Source: Streptomyces roseoviridis (GTDB lineage Bacteria; Actinomycetota; Actinomycetes; Streptomycetales; Streptomycetaceae). Taken from it: a DNA stretch of 64,000 nucleotides. The position numbers and the translations under genes are program-made. The stretch is taken from NCBI RefSeq assembly GCF_039535235.1, contig NZ_BAAAWU010000001.1, positions 3,844,001 to 3,908,000 of the forward strand. The letters are read 5' to 3'. Below are positions 42,343-49,527 of the stretch, piece by piece (positions within the stretch are counted from its first letter, which is position 1; each line of letters opens with the position of its first letter). Below the pieces are notes generated by a model that was given only the letters and a program-made list of their open reading frames with translations, had not been told where the DNA came from and did not search any database.

Positions 42343-45300
42343 TAGGTGCCCCCCTTGAAGATCACCGTGGAGAATCTGAGGCCGCCGTCCGGCATTATTT
42401 GCCAGGTAGCTTCGACCTGCCGTGCGCCGTGGGGCCCGTAGAGCACGGAGTTTACTTCACCGAACTCTCCCCATTGATTTGTGAAAGTACGATCAAAGCC
42501 ACGCGTCGTAGCCTCTTTAAGGTGCTCCAGTACGTACTGCCTCGAGGCCGGTGTGTCGTGAAAACCTATGCTTTTCAGCTGTTGTGCGTTCTGCCGTGCT
42601 CGCGCCGTGTTGTGGTCGTCCGGCTTGATGTCCCTGTTGAAGAGGTAGTCCAGCTTGCGCTCATCGACGTACGGGCACGGTGCGAGCCCCAGCGGGTCGC
42701 TCCACGTATGCGGATTGTCCACGTACGTCGCCGGGTTCGGGGCCGGGGTCAGGCCCAGGGGGTCCTGGCTCAGGTAGCGGGCCGACGCCGGGTCGTAGTA
42801 GCGGAAGTAGTTGTAGTGGAGGCCGGACTCCGGGTCGAAGTACTGGCCCGGGAAGCGGAGCGGGGTGTAGGCCGTGGCGTCGCGGGTCCAGGCCGTCGTG
42901 CCCCAGAGGGTGGTGCGGGCGCGCCAGGCCAGGGCGCCCGACTCGTCGACGAGTTCGGTCGGGGTGCCGATCAGGTCGGTGACGATGGCGAAGAAGCGGG
43001 TCTCGTCGGTGGCGTGGCGGCGTTCCGTCTGGGCGAGGGGGCGCAGGCCGTCGTGGTCCCAGGTGAGGGTGAGGGTCTCCGTGGACTGCTCGCACAGCGT
43101 GGTGCCGTCCCAGGTGAAGTGGACGGTCTCCGTCTCCGAGTGCTTGGCGATGCGGCGGCCCAGGGGGTCGTAGACGTAGCGCCATTCCGTGCCGTCGGGG
43201 GTGGTGACGGACGTCAGTCGGTCCTCGGCGTCCCACCGGTAGCGCCAGGTGTCCGGCTTCTTCGACAGGCGGGACTTCCGGCGGAGCGTGACCCGGCCCT
43301 GCGCGTCGTGTTCGTAGCGGATCGAGCCCGCCCGGGTGATGCGGGTGCCGGTGTACGAACGGGGGCCCGCGGCGTCCGGGTCGCGGGGCCAGTCGGCCAG
43401 GGTCTGGTTGCCGGCCTCGTCGTACGCGTACCGCTCCGTCCAGCGGCCGGCGTGCACCGCGGTCACCCGGCCCGCCGCGTCCAGGTCGAAGCGGCGCGGG
43501 CCGGCGAGCTCGTCGTCGATGCCGATCAGGTTCCCGTCGGGGCGGTAGTGGTACGCGCGATGCTGGACGCGGCGGCCCCGGCTCGTGACCTCGTGCGTGG
43601 TCAGCCGGCCCCCCTCGTCGAAGGCCGACGTGAGGGTGACGAAGTCACCGACGGAGCGGGCGATTTCGCGGCCCACGGCGTCGTGCGCGAACAACAGCGC
43701 CCGCCCGGACGTGGTGAGCTCGGTGCGGCGGCCGGCCGCGTCGTACGACCACGCGCTGACCGCGCCACCCGGGGTCGTGCGGCCCGTCCTGCGCCCCACG
43801 GAGTCGTAGGAGAAGGAGACGGTGCGGCCGTTGACGGTCTCGGAGAGGAGCCGGCCGTAGCGGTCGCGCATCCGGGTGAGCGTCGCCTCCGGGCTCACCG
43901 CCGCCGCCAGCTCGTCGAAGACGTCGTACTCGTACGTGGTGACCGTGCCGTCCGCGTCCTTGCGGACGACCTGGCCGAGTTCGTTCCGCTCGAAGGACAC
44001 CCGCTGGCCGAGCGCGTTCGTACGGGCCGCCAGGCGGCCCGCCCCGTCGTACGCGTAGGTCAGTGTCCGGGTGTCGAAGTCCGTCTCCGTGGCCAGGCGG
44101 CCCGCCGGGTCGTAGCTGTAGTCCCACGTCAGACCCTGAGGGTTGGTGACCCGGGTCAGCTGAAGCGCCGCGTCGTGCGTAAAGGAGTAGCGCGTCCCGT
44201 CCGGGTCGGTGCGGGAGGCGAGGACATCGAAGTCCCCGTATGTGTAGGCCGTGGTGCCGCCCATGCGGTCCGTATGGGTCAGGCAGTTGCCCTCGCCGTC
44301 GTACGTCCAGGTCTCGGCCGCCCCGTCGGGATGGGTCCGGCGCGTGAGGCGGCCCTCGGGCGTCCACTCCAGCCGGGTCTGCGCCCCCGTCGCGTCCGTG
44401 ATCCGGACCGTACGGCCGAAGGCGTCCCGCTCGTACGTCGTCGTCGCACCCAGCGGGTCGGTGACTTCCACCGGCAGGCCGCGCTCGTCCGTGCGGACGC
44501 GGGTGACGGCGCCCAGCGGGTCCGTGACGGAGGTGAGGCGCCCCCGGTCGTCGTACGAGAACGTGGTGCGCTCGCCCGAAGGCGTGGTAACCGACGTCCG
44601 GTTTCCCCGGTCGTCGTAGGTCTGGCGGATCGTCGTGCCGTCCGCCCGCCTCACCCGGACGGGAAGGCCGAGGTCGTCGTATTCCGCCGACACGACGCGG
44701 CCGTCGGGACGGGTGACAGAGGTGAGCCGGCCCTCCTCGTCATAGACGAACGCGGTGGTGTGACCCAGCGGGTCCGTCCGGGAGAGCAGCCTGCCCCGGG
44801 CGTCGTACGTGAAGCGGGTGACGCCTCCGTCCGGACCGGTCTCGGCGGTGACCCGGGCGCGCTCGTCCACCTCGAAGCGGGTCGTGCGACCGAGGGCGTC
44901 CGTGAAGGTCGTCTCGCCGTCGCCCCAGGTGAAGCGGCCGGCCATGACGCCGTCGCGGCCCGACTGGAAGACGCAGCGGTCGCGCTCGTCGTAGACGTAG
45001 TCGTAGCGGTGGCCGTTGCTGTCGGTCCACGACGTCATCCGACCCCGCTCGTCGTAGCCGAAGCACAGCGGCCGGCCCGCGGAGTCGGCGACGGAGGTGA
45101 GGTGGCCGTCGGTGTAGTCGTAGCGGCGCAGCTCCCGCTCGCCGAGGTGCAGGGCCGTGACCCGTGATCCATCCGTGGTCAGGCGGAGCCGGTATCCGCC
45201 GTGGTGGACGACCTCCGTCGGCGCGCCCCCCGCGTCGTAGCCGAAGGTGATCCAGTTGCCGTTGCGGTCGTCGATCTGGACGAGAACGGCCTCGTCCCCC

Positions 45301-46874
45301 GCGGCGGTGGTGGCGAACCGGCGGACGATTCCCGTCTCCGGATCGGTCACTGTGTACGCGTCACCGGTGGGGCTGCGGTCCAGTGCCCAGCGGCGGATGC
45401 CGTGCGTCGGCAGGACCGGCACGCCGGGCGCCGGATGCGGGTAGGCGAGGATGCTGCCGTCCTCGCACAGCTGCACCACGCCCCGGGCGTCGATCTCCAG
45501 GCGCTGGTCGAGCGTGCTCGCCCACGAGGGGCCGAACCAGCGGCCGGCGCGGAAGGACGATTCGAAGTACCTGCTGAGGAGCAGCGGCAGCGCACCGGGC
45601 AGGGCGATGTCCGTCTGGGGGAGAGTGACCCGGCCGGTGGCCATGTCGACGGGGTCGTTGCACTCCCGCTTCTCGTTCCCCTGACGGGAGGCGGGGTCCG
45701 GCGCCTCCTTCTGCTGTTCGCGGACCGTTCCCTTGCCTCCGTCGGCCGGAGGGGTGTCGACGTTCCTCAGCCGGGTGAGGCTCTTCAGGCCGCCCGCGCC
45801 CTTCGTGCCGATCAGCTCGGGTATGAGGCGGCCCACGAACTCGCTCGGGTCGGCCTTCGCCGTCTCCCACGCGTTCTTCAGCGCCCGGTCCGGGTGGGCC
45901 GCGGTGGACGCCAGACCGGCCAGCGTCATGTGGACGTTCTCGTAGAACTCGGCCGGGTGCGTCGCGTTGTACGGGTCCAGCGGGTTGGTCGCCCGGAGGT
46001 AGTTCGAGAGGCCGACGACGCCCTTGGTGACACCGCCCGCGACGTGGAGCAGCTCCGCGCTCATCCCCAGGGCGTGGTCCGTGAAGTCCATGCCGAGGCG
46101 GTCCGCGGCGGACGGCTCCGCCGGGGCGTGGGCCAGGGCGGAGGCGAGGGCCGACTTCGCCCGCTCCGCCGCTTCGTCGCGCTGGCGTCGTGCGTCGGCG
46201 AGCAGGTCACGGGCGCGAGCACGGTGGGCTTCGCCCGGGTCGGTGTAAGGGGCCGGTTCCGGCAGCGGACGGTCGCTGTGGAAGGCGGCCCGGTAGGCGT
46301 CGTACTTCTTCTCGTACGCGGCGGCGGCCGCCCGGGATGCGTCGTCACCGTCCCTGTGGAGCTCGATCGCCTCGCGCGCCTTGCCCTGCGCCCAGGTCAC
46401 CGTGTGCGCGTACGCCTCCAGGGCACCGGCCGCGGCGCCGAAGGCGTCCGCCGCCCGCAGCCAGTCGGGCGGCAGTGCCTGGAACTCTTCACGGAAGGCC
46501 CGGGCCGCCTCGCCCTTCCAGCGGTCGGAGTCCAGCGCCTTCAGGCCCTTGCCGACGCTGCCGAAGGCCGACTGGAAGTCACGGAAGTTCGCCACCGCGG
46601 CGGTGATGTCCCCGGGCTTGCCGTGGATCAGCTCGTCCGGATCGTCCGTCTGCCCGAGCTGGGCCTCGCTCACCTCCGCCCCGAGACGGGACGCGGCACC
46701 GTCACCCCAGTCCTCGACCTTGTCCGCCCAGCCCTCGGCTCCCACGCGCTCCAGACCGTCACCGGCGACGTTCGTCGCGGCGTCGACGCCTTCACCGAGC
46801 TTGCGCTTGCCCCAGTCGATGCCGTCGCCGACGGCGTCGGCCCCCTTGTCGAACAGCTCTCCCCAGTCCGGCAT
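42342..46874 (-). CDS. Rhs/YD-repeat polymorphic toxin (type VII-like N-terminus)
   Basis: 1510 residues. The N-terminal about 230 are helical (FQSAFGSVGKGLKALDSDRW, KGEAARAFREEF), like WXG/LXG targeting domains of Streptomyces toxins exported by ESX-type systems. A DUF6531-type segment begins near Asn406 (NDPVDMATGRVTL). Many YD repeats fill about 500-1360 (YDERGRMTSW, YDARGRLLSR, YDDRGRLTSV). The Rhs core ends with RYLSQDPLGL and DPLGLAPC, Cys1400. The last about 110 residues are the toxin tip (YVDERKLDYLFNRDIKPDD, NTARARQNAQQLKSIGF, VEATWQIMPDGGLRFSTVIF). Their pattern recalls DUF6883/BECR-type RNase domains (inference). GC falls sharply from about 42660 to the stop. The helical partner gene is 3 nt upstream. 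Confidence 0.92.
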   Translation of the reverse strand: MPDWGELFDKGADAVGDGIDWGKRKLGEGVDAATNVAGDGLERVGAEGWADKVEDWGDGAASRLGAEVSEAQLGQTDDPDELIHGKPGDITAAVANFRDFQSAFGSVGKGLKALDSDRWKGEAARAFREEFQALPPDWLRAADAFGAAAGALEAYAHTVTWAQGKAREAIELHRDGDDASRAAAAAYEKKYDAYRAAFHSDRPLPEPAPYTDPGEAHRARARDLLADARRQRDEAAERAKSALASALAHAPAEPSAADRLGMDFTDHALGMSAELLHVAGGVTKGVVGLSNYLRATNPLDPYNATHPAEFYENVHMTLAGLASTAAHPDRALKNAWETAKADPSEFVGRLIPELIGTKGAGGLKSLTRLRNVDTPPADGGKGTVREQQKEAPDPASRQGNEKRECNDPVDMATGRVTLPQTDIALPGALPLLLSRYFESSFRAGRWFGPSWASTLDQRLEIDARGVVQLCEDGSILAYPHPAPGVPVLPTHGIRRWALDRSPTGDAYTVTDPETGIVRRFATTAAGDEAVLVQIDDRNGNWITFGYDAGGAPTEVVHHGGYRLRLTTDGSRVTALHLGERELRRYDYTDGHLTSVADSAGRPLCFGYDERGRMTSWTDSNGHRYDYVYDERDRCVFQSGRDGVMAGRFTWGDGETTFTDALGRTTRFEVDERARVTAETGPDGGVTRFTYDARGRLLSRTDPLGHTTAFVYDEEGRLTSVTRPDGRVVSAEYDDLGLPVRVRRADGTTIRQTYDDRGNRTSVTTPSGERTTFSYDDRGRLTSVTDPLGAVTRVRTDERGLPVEVTDPLGATTTYERDAFGRTVRITDATGAQTRLEWTPEGRLTRRTHPDGAAETWTYDGEGNCLTHTDRMGGTTAYTYGDFDVLASRTDPDGTRYSFTHDAALQLTRVTNPQGLTWDYSYDPAGRLATETDFDTRTLTYAYDGAGRLAARTNALGQRVSFERNELGQVVRKDADGTVTTYEYDVFDELAAAVSPEATLTRMRDRYGRLLSETVNGRTVSFSYDSVGRRTGRTTPGGAVSAWSYDAAGRRTELTTSGRALLFAHDAVGREIARSVGDFVTLTSAFDEGGRLTTHEVTSRGRRVQHRAYHYRPDGNLIGIDDELAGPRRFDLDAAGRVTAVHAGRWTERYAYDEAGNQTLADWPRDPDAAGPRSYTGTRITRAGSIRYEHDAQGRVTLRRKSRLSKKPDTWRYRWDAEDRLTSVTTPDGTEWRYVYDPLGRRIAKHSETETVHFTWDGTTLCEQSTETLTLTWDHDGLRPLAQTERRHATDETRFFAIVTDLIGTPTELVDESGALAWRARTTLWGTTAWTRDATAYTPLRFPGQYFDPESGLHYNYFRYYDPASARYLSQDPLGLTPAPNPATYVDNPHTWSDPLGLAPCPYVDERKLDYLFNRDIKPDDHNTARARQNAQQLKSIGFHDTPASRQYVLEHLKEATTRGFDRTFTNQWGEFGEVNSVLYGPHGARQVEATWQIMPDGGLRFSTVIFKGGT

Positions 46875-46877
46875 GGC

Positions 46878-47483
46878 TCAGCGATCCCCCCGGTTCGGCT
46901 CCTGTGCCCGGCCGTCCGCTTCCTCCGTGGGTTCCAGCCGCGCGCGCATGCGCGCCTCCGCCTGCGGGCCGAGGATTCCGTCCCGGACGTCGTACGCGGT
47001 GTCGCGCCAGGTCTGCTCGACGCTGCCCTGCGCCTGGGAGAAGGACTCCGCGCTCCAGTCGGCGCCGTCGAACGGGGACTGCCGCTCGATCTCGGCCCAG
47101 CTCTTCTGCGTGACCTCGTCCTCGGAGAGGTGCGGGTTGCCGTTGCCCGCGTTCATGACGATCTTGAACGTGTCCTTGACGTACCGCTCCTGCTCCCCGA
47201 AGGCCCCGGCGGACAGCCCCAGTGCCGTGGTGAATCCGTTCGCCTTCTGCATGAGGCCGCGTACACCCCAACCCCACCGCTCGCAGAAGGTCTGCAACTG
47301 TTCCGTCAGCCCCGGGTGGCCCAGCTGCACACCGGTCAGGGCCAGCCTGGAGAAACCCCGGCCCGTGACGGCCGACTGGCCGAGTGACAGGTCCTTCAGC
47401 TCCCCGTGCGCCTTGTCGATCCCCTTCGCGATCTGCGCCAGGGCGTCATCGGACGCCTGGAGATCCGGATCGTTCCCGCTCAT
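46878..47483 (-). CDS. Helical partner protein of the Rhs toxin (putative type VII-associated)
   Basis: 201 residues, predicted helical: SDDALAQIAKGIDKAHGELK and LTEQLQTFCERWGWGVRGLM resemble the two-helix hairpin with a central W-G of WXG100-like proteins. A helical middle and an acidic/arginine tail (ARMRARLEPTEEADGRAQEP) follow. The stop is 3 nt before the toxin ATG, so the two are co-expressed. It probably acts as a chaperone or secretion partner that delivers the toxin to an ESX-type exporter encoded elsewhere. No EccC/EccD genes are in the window. ATG 47483 follows GGGGGAG. Confidence 0.75.
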   Translation of the reverse strand: MSGNDPDLQASDDALAQIAKGIDKAHGELKDLSLGQSAVTGRGFSRLALTGVQLGHPGLTEQLQTFCERWGWGVRGLMQKANGFTTALGLSAGAFGEQERYVKDTFKIVMNAGNGNPHLSEDEVTQKSWAEIERQSPFDGADWSAESFSQAQGSVEQTWRDTAYDVRDGILGPQAEARMRARLEPTEEADGRAQEPNRGDR

Positions 47484-47662
47484 CGCTCACTCCCCCGAGT
47501 TCACGGCTTCCGTCCCCGCCGTGTGCGCACGCGAATACCGCGAGACCTTCCTTGCGCGCCGCCCCCCGGCCTGCCCACGGTTGCCTGAGCTGATGATGGT
47601 CGCAGGGCCGAGTTTCCGTTCGCAACGAGAAGGGGCTTTTCTGTCATGTCGTCGGAGACGGC

Positions 47663-47697
47663 GAAGGCCGCCGCCCCTGCGCGGGGCGACGGCCTTC
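47663..47697 (-). terminator. Terminator after metG
   Basis: A long near-perfect stem GAAGGCCGcCGCCCC / GGGGCGaCGGCCTTC with a short loop, 38 nt after the metG stop on the minus strand. The remaining 180 nt up to 47483 hold no gene and must contain the promoter of the toxin operon. Confidence 0.85.
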
Positions 47698-47734
47698 GGT
47701 GTGTCGCGGGACCGAGGGAGTCGGTCCTTCGGCG

Positions 47735-49342
47735 TCAGTCCTTCTTCGGGTCCTCCAGGCGCGGGAAGAGGACCGCGCCCTTCGTGACCGTGGCGCCGGC
47801 GGGGAGCTTGCCCCAGGTGGCGGCGGACTGGACCGGCTGCGCGGCGAGCGCGCCCAGGGCGGCCTCGGCGCCGAGCGAGTCCCAGAGCTTCTGGGAGGTC
47901 TCCGGCATGACCGGGTTCAGCAGGACCGCGACCGCGCGCAGGGACTCGGCGGCCGTGTAGAGGATGGTCGCCAGGCGGGCCCGGCCCTCGTCCGACTCGT
48001 CCTTCGCGACCTTCCACGGCTCCTGCTCCGTGATGTAGCCGTTGACCTGCTTCACGAAGTCGAAGATCGCCAGGATGCCGGCCTGGAAGTCCAGCTCCTC
48101 GCCGATCTTCTGGTCGGCGACCGCGACGGCCTTCGCCAGGCCCTCGTGGATCGCCTTCTCCGCGTCGCCGTCGGCCGCGGAGGCCGGCAGCTCGCCGCCG
48201 AAGTACTTGCCGACCATCGCCGCCACGCGCGAGGCGAGGTTGCCGTAGTCGTTGGCCAGCTCGGAGGTGTAGCGGGCGGAGAAGTCCTCCCACGAGAAGG
48301 AACCGTCCTGGCCGAACGCGATCGCCCGCAGGAAGTACCAGCGGTACGCGTCGACGCCGAAGTGCGAGGTCAGGTCCTGCGGCTTGATGCCGGTCAGGTT
48401 CGACTTCGACATCTTCTCGCCGCCGACCATCAGCCAGCCGTTCGCGACCACGCGCCCCGGCACCGGCAGGCCCTGCGCCATCAGCATCGCCGGCCAGATG
48501 ATCGCGTGGAAGCGGAGGATGTCCTTGCCGATGAGGTGCACGTTCGCCGGGAACGTCTCGTCGAACTTCGCCTGGTCGGAGCCGTAGCCGACGGCCGTCG
48601 CGTAGTTCAGGAGCGCGTCGATCCACACGTAGATGACGTGCTTGTCGTCCCACGGCACCGGGACGCCCCAGTCGAAGGTCGAGCGGGAGATCGACAGGTC
48701 GTCGAGGCCCTGCTTGACGAAGTTCACGACCTCGTTGCGGGCCGACTCCGGCTGGATGAAGCCCGGGTTCGCCTCGTAGAACTCCAGCAGCTTCGGGCCG
48801 TACGCGGACAGCTTGAAGAAGTAGTTCTCCTCCTTGAGGATCTCCACCGGCTTCTTGTGGACGGCGCACAGCTTCGTGCCGTCCTCGGCCTCGATGAGGT
48901 CACCGGGGAGCTTGTACTCCTCGCAGCCCACGCAGTACGGGCCCTCGTAGCCGCCCTTGTAGATCTCGCCCTTGTCGTACAGGTCCTGCACGAACTCCTG
49001 GACGCGGTCGGTGTGACGCTTCTGCGTGGTGCGGATGAAGTCGTCGTTCGCGATGTTCAGGTGCTCCCAGAGGGGCTTCCACGCCTCCTCCACGAGCTTG
49101 TCGCACCACTCCTGAGGAGTGACGTCGTTCGCCTCCGCGGTGCGCATGATCTTCTGACCGTGCTCGTCCGTGCCGGTGAGGTACCACACCTTCTCGCCCC
49201 GCTGGCGGTGCCAGCGGGTGAGCACGTCGCCTGCGACGGTCGTGTAGGCGTGGCCCAGGTGAGGAGCGTCGTTGACGTAGTAGATGGGGGTCGAGACGTA
49301 GTACGCCTTCGTTCCCTGCTTCTCTGATCCAGTGGCCGCCAT
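47735..49342 (-). CDS. metG: Methionyl-tRNA synthetase
   Basis: A 535-residue class I synthetase charging tRNA-Met. The HIGH motif appears as PHLGHAY, the KMSKS signature as GGEKMSKS, and the connective-peptide zinc knuckle as YCVGCEEY with LCAVH. The Rossmann fold (YYVSTPIYYVNDAP), SC fold and C-terminal anticodon-binding helices (FDFVKQVNGYITEQEPWKVA) are complete. There is no C-terminal EMAP/Arc1-like dimerisation domain, as in other actinobacterial MetRS. The gene looks leaderless: TAAAAT is 7 nt before ATG 49342 and there is no ribosome binding site. Confidence 0.97.
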   Translation of the reverse strand: MAATGSEKQGTKAYYVSTPIYYVNDAPHLGHAYTTVAGDVLTRWHRQRGEKVWYLTGTDEHGQKIMRTAEANDVTPQEWCDKLVEEAWKPLWEHLNIANDDFIRTTQKRHTDRVQEFVQDLYDKGEIYKGGYEGPYCVGCEEYKLPGDLIEAEDGTKLCAVHKKPVEILKEENYFFKLSAYGPKLLEFYEANPGFIQPESARNEVVNFVKQGLDDLSISRSTFDWGVPVPWDDKHVIYVWIDALLNYATAVGYGSDQAKFDETFPANVHLIGKDILRFHAIIWPAMLMAQGLPVPGRVVANGWLMVGGEKMSKSNLTGIKPQDLTSHFGVDAYRWYFLRAIAFGQDGSFSWEDFSARYTSELANDYGNLASRVAAMVGKYFGGELPASAADGDAEKAIHEGLAKAVAVADQKIGEELDFQAGILAIFDFVKQVNGYITEQEPWKVAKDESDEGRARLATILYTAAESLRAVAVLLNPVMPETSQKLWDSLGAEAALGALAAQPVQSAATWGKLPAGATVTKGAVLFPRLEDPKKD

Positions 49343-49349
49343 GGTGCGA

Positions 49350-49378
49350 ATTTTAACGGCCGGGAGGAGCGGTCCTCA
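49350..49378 (-). promoter_or_regulatory. metG promoter (leaderless)
   Basis: On the minus strand, TGAGGA (49373-49378), a 17-nt spacer and TAAAAT (49350-49355), then 7 nt to the ATG. The -10 is unusually AT-rich for this genome, consistent with a strong housekeeping promoter. Confidence 0.6.
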
Positions 49379-49392
49379 CACGGTTAAAAGCC

Positions 49393-49420
49393 GGGGCCCA
49401 CGGAGGCCCCTCCGTGGCCC
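49393..49420. terminator. Hairpin between metG promoter and the NTPase gene
   Basis: GGGCCCACGGAG pairs with CTCCGTGGCCC (one bulged C) around GCC. It lies 108 nt past the NTPase stop on the minus strand and may end that operon before the metG promoter. The rest of the 185-nt gap has no gene. Confidence 0.6.
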
Positions 49421-49527
49421 GTGCCAGGGATGACACCTTCACGCACTCGATCGATCCCCTCACCAGCGGCGATGTCCGGGTCGCGGCGCGGTCGTGCCAC
49501 CGCGCCGCCACGCAACGGGGTCACCGA

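Noticed and set aside
42336..45167. 943-codon plus-strand open frame opposite the Rhs gene
   Set aside because: The mirror image of YD repeats gives a periodic composition; no ribosome binding site or domain.
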